Positions 60,501 through 63,775 of a stretch of DNA of 64,000 nucleotides are shown piece by piece. The position numbers were made by a program, and so were the translations under genes. The stretch is from assembly GCF_033115175.1 (NCBI RefSeq), contig NC_084832.1, positions 16,915,342-16,979,341 on the forward strand. Direction: 5' to 3'. Source of the stretch: Lepus europaeus (lineage: Eukaryota; Chordata; Mammalia; Lagomorpha; Leporidae). Each line of letters opens with the position of its first letter. Positions within the stretch are counted from its first letter, which is position 1. The notes below the pieces were generated by a model, which was not told the DNA's origin, did not search any database, and was given only the letters and a program-made list of their open reading frames with translations.

Positions 60501-62142
60501 CTCTGCTTTACAAATAAATAAAATAAAATAAACAAATCCTAAAAAAAAATTTTTTTGTTAGTGTTGGAAATGTCCAAGCAAAACATCCCCTTTGTGCAGG
60601 TGCCCTTAGATGTTAAAATTGCCGATCTGAAAGCTGAATGAGACCATTCTTCTGGCAGTATTCCTGCAGTCCTGTTTCCCTACCAAGTATTTTTCTTGAT
60701 TTTCTTCCAAGGCAGTTTCACTGTAGTCAGTGGGATGAACTATAAATGAAATCCTTCGTTAAATGGTTTCCATCCACCTAGTGTAGAGCCTGGTTAAGTC
60801 CCATAACTTAACTCTCAATTGGTTTAATTTTGAAAGTTAAAAAATTTTCTAATTAATATATTTTTTAAGATTTATTTACTTATTTGAAAGGCAGAGTTAC
60901 AGAGAGACAGAGGCAGAGAGAGAGGTCTTCCATCTTCTGGTTCACTCCCCAGATGGCTGCAACAGCCAGGGCCGGGCCATTCCAAAGCCAGGAGGCAGGA
61001 GCTTCTTCAGGTCTCCCACACGGGTGCAGGGGCCCAAGGACTTGGGCCATTTTCTACTGCTTTCTCAGGCCATAGCAGAGAGCTGGATCAGACGTAGAGC
61101 AGCCAGGACTTGAACCGATGCCCACATGGGATGCCGGCACTGCAGGCAGCAGCTTTACCTGCTATGCCACAGCGCCGGCCCCTAATTAATATTTTTCATG
61201 AAAGTAATTCTTGCAGATGGTGGAAGTCAAGTTGTGTGTCAGCTGCCTTTGGTGCCTCTGGTGGGCATCTCCAGGTCTCTGGTAAGAGGCCTTGATCCTT
61301 CTGCCTTGGACATTAGCTATGGATGTCCTGCACAGAGGTGGCCTGGACTCATTCTCACCAGTCACTTAGGCCCCTCTTCATTACGTCTACGCCCAGTTTG
61401 TAAACTAATACATGTAGGTCTTTATATTTCAGTAGGTGCTCCTGTTCCCTTCACTTTGCCTTTTCTCTGCCACTCGCATGTCACCTATGTCTTCCCCTCA
61501 CACTGTCAACTTATAGCACAGCCACCATGTAACCCATCAGGAAGTTATCTGTCATCGGCCTAAGGATCCACCCCAATTGTTGAAAATCAAAAGACCGCTT
61601 CAGTGGCTCAAGATCATGGCACTTTTTTATTGAAGCTCATCGACCCTAGGAAGTGTCTTTTCAACACTCATCCCAACCCGACTTGCTGGTTTTCTTCTCC
61701 TTTCTTGATATTTGTTCATTTAGAGTCACCAACAACAGCACAAATGTCCTGAGCACCCTGAACACCGGGGCCCCAGGCTGAACACGGGGGAACGGGAGAG
61801 AGGCAGGACCAAGTGCGCTCAGCCCAGGAGCTTGTAGGCTGCAGGGCAGGACCTCACAAACCGGGGTCCTGCGGGGGGTGGAGGGAGCAGAGCTGTGGCT
61901 AACTTGTGGATGGACTTCCCAGCAGCCTTCCAACATGGCTCGTGGGGGCTGGAGGGCCCCTGAGTGACGAATGACAATATGAAATTATGGATTTCTACAG
62001 GCTTGACAGTCTGTTTAACCATTGGGCCCTTCTCTTCCTCCTTTCTCCTTCCGGCTCCACAGGACTTCAAGAGAACGAATCAAACACCTTACAAAGCAGT
62101 TTAGTAACCGTGTCGGATTGGAGTGACTCTTCAGATGTATAA
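8654..62142 (+). CDS. DZIP1: DZIP1, zinc-finger ciliary basal-body protein (20 coding exons, 854 aa)
   Basis: Joined exons: 8654-8656, 8756-9316, 11337-11421, 14112-14236, 17432-17593, 22323-22460, 23898-23960, 31130-31270, 31697-31745, 32682-32738, 34800-34856, 42039-42098, 47471-47607, 54224-54386, 54703-54832, 55392-55445, 56751-56944, 58708-58838, 59857-60031, 62063-62142. Every intron is GT-AG and all phases agree, giving 854 residues without a stop; human DZIP1 is about 870. Domain order: Dzip-like N-terminal domain (about 40-165), C2H2 finger 189-210, coiled coil about 217-430, Glu-rich linker near 495-505, conserved helical block 515-600, acidic/serine-rich tail 662-854. Known of the family: DZIP1 binds DAZ, sits at the mother centriole/basal body and centriolar satellites, and is needed for cilium assembly and Hedgehog/Gli signalling. 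The paralogue DZIP1L is excluded because the recalled DZIP1 sequence fits nearly residue for residue. Exact ends of the noncoding first exon(s) are not resolved. Confidence 0.96.
8657..8755 (+). other. DZIP1: Coding intron 1 (99 nt, in frame and open)
   Basis: Donor GTAAGA, acceptor CTCCTCCCACAG. At 99 nt it is near the lower size limit for mammalian introns, is a multiple of three, and has no stop in the DZIP1 frame. Retention would insert 33 Pro/Arg-rich residues after Met1. Confidence 0.85.
8756..9316 (+). CDS. DZIP1: DZIP1 coding exon 2 (residues 2-188)
   Basis: The largest coding exon, 561 nt, phase 0 to 0, very GC-rich. It encodes an Ala/Gly-rich leader, the Dzip-like N-terminal domain with the [13 protein letters not shown] block (49-61) and the C95-P-H-C98 pair, then the first coiled-coil stretch (about 119-185) with the basic C-K-R-R-K-K run. 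Donor CAG|GTGAGG. A second in-frame ATG at 8846 (Met32) has a near-ideal Kozak context. Confidence 0.96.
10187..10513 (-). mobile_element. CSINE-type repeat
   Basis: Inverted tail (ttatttatttgaaaggcaga) through inverted head (gccacagcactggctc). Confidence 0.9.
11000..11200 (+). mobile_element. MIR fossil
   Basis: Contains the MIR core pattern (ttcctcatctggaaaatggg followed by ttagggtgattctgagaatt). Confidence 0.6.
11337..11421 (+). CDS. DZIP1: DZIP1 coding exon 3 (C2H2 zinc finger)
   Basis: 85 nt between TTCTCAG and GTAAGC, phase 0 to 1. It encodes the whole C2H2 finger: C189-x2-C192-x12-H205-x4-H210, all four zinc ligands present. This is the single classical finger of DZIP1, needed in the fish orthologue for Hedgehog signalling (family knowledge). 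Confidence 0.97.
11422..14111 (+). other. DZIP1: Intron 3
   Basis: About 2.7 kb, including a long L2-type relic (about 11515-12330, minus). The remainder (12330-14111) shows no recognisable repeat or exon. Confidence 0.85.
11515..12330 (-). mobile_element. L2-type LINE relic
   Basis: Begins with the reversed L2 end (ctactgtgtgcatgcaatgc, ggttctggggatacagctgt) and runs into the typical long diverged follow-on (ggaagtcactggaggatttg, gggacatgatctaatttgta). Family name from memory. Confidence 0.55.
14112..14236 (+). CDS. DZIP1: DZIP1 coding exon 4 (residues 217-258)
   Basis: 125 nt, phase 1 to 0, acceptor TTGGAACAG, donor AAG|GTACGA. It encodes a heptad-patterned helix ([11 protein letters not shown]) that resumes the coiled coil after the finger. 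The acceptor's pyrimidine tract is poor, but frame and homology are clear. Confidence 0.93.
14440..14760 (-). mobile_element. Possible MaLR-type LTR relic
   Basis: Resembles the reversed LTR stretch 'ttaaaacaac...tcaaggtgtcagcagggc'. Highly diverged, tentative. Confidence 0.4.
15228..15475. mobile_element. Tigger-like DNA transposon relic
   Basis: Pattern 'ccatggaaaatatattccaa' then 'tgcctgaaactagagacagg' and 'gagaggttaacaataataat' is typical of TcMar-Tigger ends. Subfamily not assigned. Confidence 0.55.
15740..16170 (-). mobile_element. Old L1 relic (minus)
   Basis: Reversed L1 ORF2/3'-end pattern (cccatttagggtttattttt, ttatgcatgtacttatccag). Interrupted at its end by the CSINE at 16174. 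Confidence 0.6.
16174..16509 (-). mobile_element. CSINE
   Basis: Full-length reverse copy, tgacaggcagagtggacag through gagccacggcgccggcc. Near-identical direct repeats ctggtgttcttt and ctggtattcttt flank it at 16161 and 16511. Confidence 0.93.
16545..16662 (-). mobile_element. CSINE tail fragment
   Basis: Only the tail and first part of the body (reverse) are present; it stops after gcaacagctgggactaggc. Confidence 0.85.
16722..17037 (-). mobile_element. CSINE-type repeat
   Basis: Reverse copy from ttatttgaaaggcagagcta through tgccacaatgctggccc. Confidence 0.9.
17043..17412 (+). mobile_element. Young CSINE next to exon 5
   Basis: Body 17058-17397 close to consensus, flanked by perfect 15-bp repeats aaaacttttaaaacc (17043-17057, 17398-17412). 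The 3' repeat ends 19 nt before exon 5. Confidence 0.95.
17432..17593 (+). CDS. DZIP1: DZIP1 coding exon 5 (residues 259-312)
   Basis: 162 nt, phase 0 to 0, acceptor AATAATTTTAG, donor TAT|GTAAGT. Highly charged coiled coil (K-E-E-E-K-E-K-L and E-F-K-E-L-T-S-K-N blocks), nearly identical to the family sequence. A CSINE target duplication ends only 19 nt upstream. Confidence 0.97.
18205..18520. mobile_element. hAT-type MITE relic
   Basis: Starts gggtcagccaaccatggccc and ends ggaaaaagtttgccagctcc, the paired ends of a well-known mammalian hAT nonautonomous family. Subfamily not assigned. Confidence 0.6.
18780..19118 (-). mobile_element. CSINE-type repeat
   Basis: Reverse copy from taagatttatttatttattt, with (GA)n at 18840-18860, through ccagtgccagccc. 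Confidence 0.9.
19430..19825 (-). mobile_element. Old L1 3'-end relic
   Basis: Reversed L1 3' UTR pattern (cacccatgctgtagcatgta, atattctattgcatagacag). Confidence 0.65.
19847..20178 (+). mobile_element. Older CSINE-type repeat
   Basis: Diverged head ggcaggcatttggcacggag, full body and a ctctgaatttcaag tail. Confidence 0.8.
20185..20960 (-). mobile_element. Old L1 3'-end relic split by a CSINE
   Basis: Reversed L1 pattern (gtttaggatagttttagatt; cattttattcagatttctct; tttgatgaccttgataattt). The CSINE at 20257-20612 lies inside it, so the L1 is older. Confidence 0.65.
20243..20626 (+). mobile_element. Young CSINE with 14-bp target duplication
   Basis: Body 20257-20612, flanked by perfect aaagtactacatag at 20243-20256 and 20613-20626. 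Confidence 0.95.
21330..22060 (-). mobile_element. MaLR-type LTR relic split by a CSINE
   Basis: Reversed LTR features (tattagtcagcctttcatta; aatgcctgaggcaagtagct). An old endogenous-retrovirus-like LTR without coding capacity, interrupted by the CSINE 21670-21998. Confidence 0.5.
21657..22011 (+). mobile_element. Young CSINE with 13-bp target duplication
   Basis: Body 21670-21998; perfect aagacttcagggt at 21657-21669 and 21999-22011. Confidence 0.95.
22323..22460 (+). CDS. DZIP1: DZIP1 coding exon 6 (residues 313-358)
   Basis: 138 nt, phase 0 to 0, acceptor TTTTATTTTACAG, donor CAG|GTATGT. Coiled coil [15 protein letters not shown] followed by a more variable loop, then V-M-Q-L-L-D-S-Q. 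Confidence 0.97.
22950..23062 (-). mobile_element. CSINE tail fragment
   Basis: Reverse tail with (GA)n, ending at ggttcactccccaga. Confidence 0.85.
23063..23166. mobile_element. Tigger/MER2-type end fragment
   Basis: Pattern 'tgagggacttgagcatcctc' and 'cctgtggatactgagggatg'. Directly joined to the CSINE fragment. Confidence 0.65.
23545..23695. mobile_element. hAT-type MITE fragment
   Basis: Middle of the same family as 18205-18520 (acgggaacagagccaagctc; ctaaaatattgactattag). Confidence 0.5.
23898..23960 (+). CDS. DZIP1: DZIP1 coding exon 7 (residues 359-379)
   Basis: 63 nt, phase 0 to 0, acceptor CTTCTGTAG, donor CAG|GTAAGG. Encodes [19 protein letters not shown], a short coiled-coil segment matching the family. 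Confidence 0.96.
24276..24620 (+). mobile_element. CSINE
   Basis: Head gggctggcgccgtggtacac through (CT)n and an A tail; its 3' end meets the tail of the next CSINE. Confidence 0.92.
24621..24822 (-). mobile_element. Truncated CSINE, tail-to-tail with previous
   Basis: Reverse copy from the tail with (GGCAGA)n/(GA)n at 24655-24695; the head is missing. Confidence 0.88.
26084..26174 (-). repeat. Tandem duplication of a MIR segment
   Basis: Two diverged copies of a 46-bp unit; shared core ttacccattttacaaatgag and ttactcattttacaaatgag at 26107 and 26153. Confidence 0.75.
26346..26465. mobile_element. Mariner-type MITE fossil
   Basis: Ends gggtacttcaaacatttcat and ttttccatgagcattcctc; middle atgcataattttttcaagat. 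Confidence 0.65.
26480..26600 (+). mobile_element. MER5A-like hAT fossil
   Basis: Pattern cttcagaatcacctgcagcc then cccagtgctgccccctaaat. Confidence 0.6.
27800..28222 (+). mobile_element. MaLR/MLT1-type LTR
   Basis: Starts gtgctatggtttggatgttg and ends near cagatatttagttatagtta. A solitary old LTR with no coding part; contains a C-rich run at 28027-28043. Confidence 0.65.
28245..28642 (-). mobile_element. MaLR/MLT1-type LTR, opposite orientation
   Basis: Reversed LTR: gttgagactgggaaatctat at one end and gggaggggacaaaccatgtt at the other. It forms an inverted pair with 27800-28222. Confidence 0.65.
28960..29115 (+). mobile_element. MIR fossil
   Basis: Pattern gtttccccatccctacagtg then a MIR-like tail. 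Confidence 0.5.
29548..30300 (+). mobile_element. Old L1 ORF2/3'-end fragment
   Basis: Typical L1 strings: ctaatgtccatcaactgatg, gaaataagccaggcacagaa, actgtatgatctcattagta. Many stops, no coding potential. Confidence 0.85.
30333..30682 (+). mobile_element. Older CSINE-type repeat
   Basis: Head ggccagcattgtggtgcagt, body, tail tcaaataaataaaataaatc and an A-run. Confidence 0.88.
31130..31270 (+). CDS. DZIP1: DZIP1 coding exon 8 (residues 380-426)
   Basis: 141 nt, phase 0 to 0, acceptor ATTTTTTTCAG, donor CAG|GTAGGT. Encodes [10 protein letters not shown] through [10 protein letters not shown], the end of the central coiled coil. A GTAAGT donor hexamer lies inside the exon at 31181-31186. Confidence 0.97.
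31271..31696 (+). other. DZIP1: Intron 8
   Basis: 426 nt of AT-rich DNA with no recognisable repeat. Confidence 0.9.
31697..31745 (+). CDS. DZIP1: DZIP1 coding exon 9 (residues 427-443)
   Basis: 49 nt, phase 0 to 1, acceptor CTCTTTCAG, donor AGAG|GTAAGT. Encodes [16 protein letters not shown], where the coiled coil gives way to a Pro/Ser linker. Confidence 0.93.
31746..32681 (+). other. DZIP1: Intron 9
   Basis: About 0.94 kb with a MIR relic at about 31885-32045. Otherwise unremarkable. Confidence 0.88.
31885..32045 (+). mobile_element. MIR fossil
   Basis: Pattern ctgcctcagtttccttagct and gcactcactagtgttggctg. Confidence 0.7.
32682..32738 (+). CDS. DZIP1: DZIP1 coding exon 10 (residues 443-462)
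   Basis: 57 nt, phase 1 to 1, acceptor TTTTCATTTCAG, donor CTA|GTAAGT. Encodes [19 protein letters not shown] frame-neutral 19-codon exon, so skipping would not disturb the frame. Confidence 0.93.
33430..33512 (+). repeat. Pyrimidine-rich (CCTT)n-type tract
   Basis: Over 80 nt of almost pure C and T on the + strand, mixed CCTC and CCTT units. Confidence 0.9.
33513..33708. mobile_element. hAT-type MITE fossil
   Basis: Starts aaagggctagctaatgaata and ends ggctgtagtttgccaaacc; same family as 18205-18520, opposite orientation. Confidence 0.65.
34125..34650 (+). mobile_element. Old L1 3'-end fragment
   Basis: L1 strings ccaaatgtccatcaacaaat, cttaatagccaaaagtggaa and ttatatgattccacttaaat. The opposite orientation produces short chance ORFs. 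Confidence 0.85.
34800..34856 (+). CDS. DZIP1: DZIP1 coding exon 11 (residues 462-481)
   Basis: 57 nt, phase 1 to 1, acceptor GTCATGTTTCAG, donor CATG|GTAAGT. Encodes [19 protein letters not shown]. Also frame-neutral and 19 codons long. Confidence 0.93.
37985..38690 (-). mobile_element. L2-type LINE relic
   Basis: Reversed L2-like drift (aaggaacttgaaatctggaa; gacttcctggaacagctgac). Strongly diverged, tentative. Confidence 0.45.
38715..38865 (+). mobile_element. MIR fossil
   Basis: Pattern aagtagacagtctggcatca, cctcacctatcaaatgggga. Open frames running from here (to 38987 and 39292) look like chance. Confidence 0.5.
39800..40125. mobile_element. Tigger-type DNA transposon fossil
   Basis: Left end ggttgagcttcccttaactg; right part ttggatattggagcattgtg then tttccaatgtttggattctc, an inverted-repeat style of ends. 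Confidence 0.55.
40841..41118 (+). mobile_element. Older CSINE inside the mariner fossil
   Basis: Diverged head (gtgttcagcttagcagttaa), body and a short tail (caaataaaataagtaagtaa). Confidence 0.75.
41185..41492 (-). mobile_element. Older CSINE inside the mariner right end
   Basis: Reverse copy from ttatttgaaaggcagagaaa to gccaaacatctgcccc. Related flanks ccacgaactctt and ccatgaactttt suggest a diverged target duplication. Confidence 0.8.
42039..42098 (+). CDS. DZIP1: DZIP1 coding exon 12 (residues 481-501)
   Basis: 60 nt, phase 1 to 1, acceptor CTCATTAATAG, donor AAAG|GTAACA. Encodes [20 protein letters not shown], ending in a Glu cluster typical of the family. Confidence 0.94.
42099..47470 (+). 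other. DZIP1: Intron 12
   Basis: About 5.4 kb, largely free of recognisable recent repeats apart from one young CSINE (46391-46714, minus). No exon or RNA was seen. Confidence 0.85.
46375..46730 (-). mobile_element. Young CSINE with 16-bp target duplication
   Basis: Reverse body 46391-46714, flanked by agctagactttttttt at 46375-46390 and 46715-46730. A/B-box head intact. Confidence 0.94.
47471..47607 (+). CDS. DZIP1: DZIP1 coding exon 13 (residues 501-546)
   Basis: 137 nt, phase 1 to 0, acceptor CCTTATTTCAG, donor GCG|GTACGT. Encodes the conserved [19 protein letters not shown] helix of the C-terminal half. Confidence 0.97.
47755..47965 (-). mobile_element. MIR/L2-type fossil
   Basis: Pattern gtgtgcctggcacgttccta, ttttacagaaaggtcaagta, cttgacaaaggtcatgtgga. 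Confidence 0.6.
47991..48501 (-). mobile_element. Rabbit L1 3' UTR, 5'-truncated
   Basis: T-run then the reverse of the ATTAAATAAAAGTT end, the G-rich block (C-rich here, 48059-48120) and the same 3' UTR seen at 1126-1531 and 49819-50745. It stops at a second T-run, 48502-48520, beyond which the sequence changes to an ERV-like fragment. Confidence 0.9.
48521..49540 (-). pseudogene. Endogenous retrovirus fragment, gag nucleocapsid relic
   Basis: Minus-strand DNA whose frame at 49462-49163 has a degenerate pair of nucleocapsid-like zinc knuckles: a C-G-K-P-G core and a [11 protein letters not shown] core. The first Cys of each knuckle is replaced and the first also lacks the His, and the frame closes with a stop soon after; following frames are broken by many stops. 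It is an old, nonfunctional copy, probably class I (gammaretrovirus-like) because of the two-knuckle layout. The 3' end of the fragment runs to an A-run (minus strand) at 48520-48502. The 5' limit is uncertain and could reach about 49790. No env or pol was recognised. Confidence 0.55.
49804..50759 (+). mobile_element. Rabbit L1 insertion with duplicated 3' UTR segment
   Basis: L1 3' sequence from about 49819 to an A-run ending about 50748. Direct repeats gaaagaacaagttgg occur at 49804-49818 and again just after the A tail. An internal A-rich stretch lies at 49914-49936. The 3' UTR portion around 50186-50365 recurs, diverged, at about 50430-50600. Confidence 0.85.
51340..51800 (+). repeat. GT-rich tandem array, units of about 140 bp
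   Basis: Three diverged units; the string tgtacatgtgtatgtatata recurs at 51361, 51500 and 51645 (spacings 139 and 145 bp). Each unit contains its own (GT)n, whose length differs between units. Purine-pyrimidine alternation is extensive. Confidence 0.9.
51864..51995. mobile_element. Mariner-type MITE fossil
   Basis: Left end gagggtacttcaaaaggttt, centre ccatgcattgttttctcata; the right end is decayed. Confidence 0.7.
52160..52640 (-). mobile_element. Old L1 relic (minus)
   Basis: Reversed L1 3' UTR pattern (ggatatatatctaggaatga; aataattttccaaagtgtct). Related L1-like sequence may continue to about 53330. Confidence 0.6.
53630..54130 (+). mobile_element. Possible L2-type relic
   Basis: Drifted L2 3'-end-like words (gccatgtctgtttctgcccc). 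Tentative. Confidence 0.35.
54224..54386 (+). CDS. DZIP1: DZIP1 coding exon 14 (residues 547-601)
   Basis: 163 nt, phase 0 to 1, acceptor CACTCCTTCAG, donor TCAG|GTAAGC. Encodes [21 protein letters not shown] and H-Q-V-S-C-K-I-E-E, close to the family sequence. Confidence 0.97.
54387..54702 (+). other. DZIP1: Intron 14
   Basis: 316 nt with an A-run near 54542-54559. Nothing else notable. Confidence 0.9.
54703..54832 (+). CDS. DZIP1: DZIP1 coding exon 15 (residues 601-644)
   Basis: 130 nt, phase 1 to 2, acceptor ATACTATTACAG, donor CCAAA|GTGAGT. Encodes [11 protein letters not shown] and D-R-T-S-V-P, a basic, Pro-containing linker. Confidence 0.94.
54833..55391 (+). other. DZIP1: Intron 15
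   Basis: 559 nt, mostly an old MaLR/MLT1-type LTR in minus orientation (about 54877-55258). Confidence 0.85.
54877..55258 (-). mobile_element. MaLR/MLT1-type LTR
   Basis: Reversed LTR strings: tttattttctcacagtcctg, ccttctcactgtgtcctcag, gggccccaccctcatggcct. Confidence 0.7.
55392..55445 (+). CDS. DZIP1: DZIP1 coding exon 16 (residues 644-662)
   Basis: 54 nt, phase 2 to 2, acceptor TGTTTTTTTAG, donor TTAC|GTGAGT. Encodes [18 protein letters not shown]. Frame-neutral. Confidence 0.93.
55446..56750 (+). other. DZIP1: Intron 16
   Basis: About 1.3 kb with a MIR relic near 55850-55995. Long minus-strand open frames at 56285-57002 look like chance openings opposite exon 17. Confidence 0.85.
55850..55995 (+). 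mobile_element. MIR fossil
   Basis: Pattern cctcaggtttctcatctgta, then a drifted MIR 3' part. Confidence 0.5.
56751..56944 (+). CDS. DZIP1: DZIP1 coding exon 17 (residues 662-727)
   Basis: 194 nt, phase 2 to 1, acceptor ATCTGTGTAG, donor GCAG|GTGAGC. Encodes [14 protein letters not shown], a Ser/Lys/Ala tract, and D709-W710-T-E-C-S-E-V-E-E. As I recall the human protein, a Gly stands where rabbit has Trp710. Confidence 0.95.
57285..57458 (-). mobile_element. MaLR/MLT1-type LTR fragment
   Basis: Strings gtttccaaatacggtcacat and gaatttgaggggacacagct. Confidence 0.65.
57671..58003. mobile_element. Tigger-type DNA transposon fossil
   Basis: Strings gtggattggttccaggccgc, acctataatacctagcacaa, tgtttagggaatcatgacaa and an end gatgtggagggccaacttt. 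TcMar-Tigger family by pattern. Confidence 0.75.
58213..58552 (+). mobile_element. CSINE
   Basis: Near-consensus full-length copy, head ggctggcgccgtggctcaat, A-run tail. Short flanking similarity aagtttt. Confidence 0.93.
58708..58838 (+). CDS. DZIP1: DZIP1 coding exon 18 (residues 727-770)
   Basis: 131 nt, phase 1 to 0, acceptor GATTCTATAG, donor AAG|GTGAGA. Encodes [10 protein letters not shown] and [15 protein letters not shown], matching the family. Confidence 0.95.
58839..59856 (+). other. DZIP1: Intron 18
   Basis: About 1 kb with an A-rich simple repeat at about 59447-59488. No recognisable SINE or exon. Confidence 0.88.
59857..60031 (+). CDS. DZIP1: DZIP1 coding exon 19 (residues 771-829)
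   Basis: 175 nt, phase 0 to 1, acceptor CCTTTCTTTCAG. Encodes the acidic [12 protein letters not shown] block (776-787) and K-E-P-P-P-V-K. The donor is AAG|GTTCGC, which lacks the usual A at +3 and +4 and the G at +5. Confidence 0.93.
60244..60552 (+). mobile_element. Older CSINE-type repeat
   Basis: Head ggccagcattgtgctgcagt, tail acaaataaataaaataaaat. Confidence 0.87.
60849..61192 (-). mobile_element. CSINE-type repeat with 11-bp target duplication
   Basis: Reverse body 60860-61181; ctaattaatat at 60849-60859 and 61182-61192. Confidence 0.92.
62063..62142 (+). CDS. DZIP1: DZIP1 coding exon 20 (residues 829-854 and stop)
   Basis: Acceptor CCGGCTCCACAG. Encodes L-Q-E-N-E-S-N-T-L and the conserved C-terminus [12 protein letters not shown], then TAA at 62140-62142. 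This terminal sequence is diagnostic of DZIP1. Confidence 0.97.
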
Positions 62143-62306
62143 CCGAAACTCCCGGGTCAGAAGATTCATCCAGAAGTCAACCGTCTGTCTCAGGTTTTTA
62201 GTAACCTGCCTCCACGCGTGCCATGCTCCTGCCTTAGAGCGTTTCCCACAATAACAAGGAAGCCGACTCAGAGAACAAGGATCTCTTTTACGGCACTTCA
62301 TACAGT

Positions 62307-62312
62307 ATTAAA
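62307..62312 (+). promoter_or_regulatory. DZIP1: Possible proximal poly(A) signal ATTAAA
   Basis: The common ATTAAA variant 165 nt after the stop. Use would give a short 3' UTR. Seen as a motif only. Confidence 0.3.
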
Positions 62313-62778
62313 AAACCAATTGTCCACAGTATTTTGAAGCATATAAAGGTGTTTAAGACTTCTGCTTGAAAAATAACATGTCGTTGAAGTCATAAAAGTT
62401 TGTTTTCTTCAGAACGGTACTCTAGTGTTGAGTGTATTCCTTTCCATAATTTTTAAGTCAGGCCTTTTCTTATAATTTATAGTAAATCTTGGTTTGAATT
62501 ATTACAACTTTTTGAAATTTTCTTATGTGTACTGTCACACTGGAAAGTGTTTATATTATAATTCTGTTGGTATCTTTAAAACTGTATTAGTAGAATCAGT
62601 CAAATCTTACACATTAGACTGGTTATTTTTCATATAGAAGTTTTGAATTGCAACAATATAGCTAGGTCTATGTTCAATACATTCTCCTGAAGGACCTTTG
62701 TCATACTTAGCTTACTGGAAAGCATGTTGCTATTACTGTTAGGTTCTGCAGCATAATCTTTATCTTGGATATTTTATG

Positions 62779-62784
62779 AATAAA
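62779..62784 (+). promoter_or_regulatory. DZIP1: Poly(A) signal AATAAA
   Basis: Canonical hexamer about 640 nt after the stop codon. It is the first AATAAA in the UTR. Confidence 0.7.
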
Positions 62785-63289
62785 ATATAGCTATTCTGAA
62801 AGCCAGTTATCAGAATATGAATGGAAAAGATGGGGAGTCATCACTAAATTCATGTGTATGTGGTTTGTTTTGACTTTCTGTAAAACACTCACTTCTTATT
62901 ATAAAATACCTCAAAATTCATTTAGTTAATTCTTGAACATTATCAAAGGTCAGAAAATTCATATAAGCTTTTTTTTTTTTTTTTTGTAAATTTTTTACAC
63001 TTTGTGATACTAACCTGTACTGTTTCCAAAAAAGTAACACTTGAAGCACATGGTTTGTTGGGTTTTGGATCTCTTCATTCCGTCAACCCTTCCAGTAAAG
63101 CCTTCCATTGTTTCCTGTGCCTGTGGCTGAGTTATTGGAGACAGTTTTTGAGTCAAACCTGTACTTGTGCTATGTCACACCCCAGCCTGACATCAGGATG
63201 AATCTTTGTCTTCACCCGCCCACGGCTGTTTGCACTTGTAGCTCATTCCTAGCCTCAAAAATATCCTTCCAACTTCTCTTCATGCAGAT

Positions 63290-63775
63290 ACAAGGGGTCT
63301 TCAGAAAGTTGCTAGAAAATGCATAGTATGAAAAAATGAAGCAAGAATTCAAAAATCTTTTATATCAGTGGCCAGCATTGTGATGGCAGGTTCACCTGCT
63401 TCCTGCGACTCCTGCATCTCATATGAGCTCCAGTTCAAGTCCCGGCTCCTCCACTTCTGATCCAGCTTCCTGCTGTTGCGGCTGGGAAGGTAGTGGAAGA
63501 TGGCTCAAGTATTTGGGCCCTGCCACCCACATGGGAGACCTGTATGGAGTTCCAGGCTCCTGGTTTTGGCCTGGCCCAGTCCTGGCTGTTGCAGCCATCT
63601 AGGGACTGAACCAGCACATGGAAGGTCTCTCCCTTCCTTTCTTTCTCCCTCCCTCCCTCTGTCCCTTTTTGTAACTTTGCCTTTCAAATAAATACATACA
63701 ATCTTTAAAAAAATTTTAGATCCAAGTAAACTCACCTTTTAATTGCATTTTCCATGAACGTTTTGAAGTAACTCG
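63290..63775. mobile_element. Mariner-type MITE split by a CSINE
   Basis: Left half 63290-63366 (ggggtcttcagaaagttgct) and right half 63716-63775 (cattttccatgaacgttttg). Confidence 0.7.
63367..63715 (+). mobile_element. Older CSINE inside the mariner fossil
   Basis: Head ggccagcattgtgatggcag, body, tail tcaaataaatacatacaatc. Confidence 0.85.

Larger units (their letters stand above)
60032..62062 (+). other. DZIP1: Intron 19
   Basis: About 2 kb: CSINEs 60244-60552 (plus) and 60860-61181 (minus), otherwise unassigned DNA. Reading through the exon 19 donor meets an in-frame stop at 60067-60069. Confidence 0.87.
62143..62800 (+). other. DZIP1: DZIP1 3' UTR
   Basis: AT-rich DNA without recognisable SINEs, running to a canonical AATAAA at 62779-62784. 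The cleavage site near 62800 is inferred. An ATTAAA at 62307-62312 could support a shorter UTR. Confidence 0.75.
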
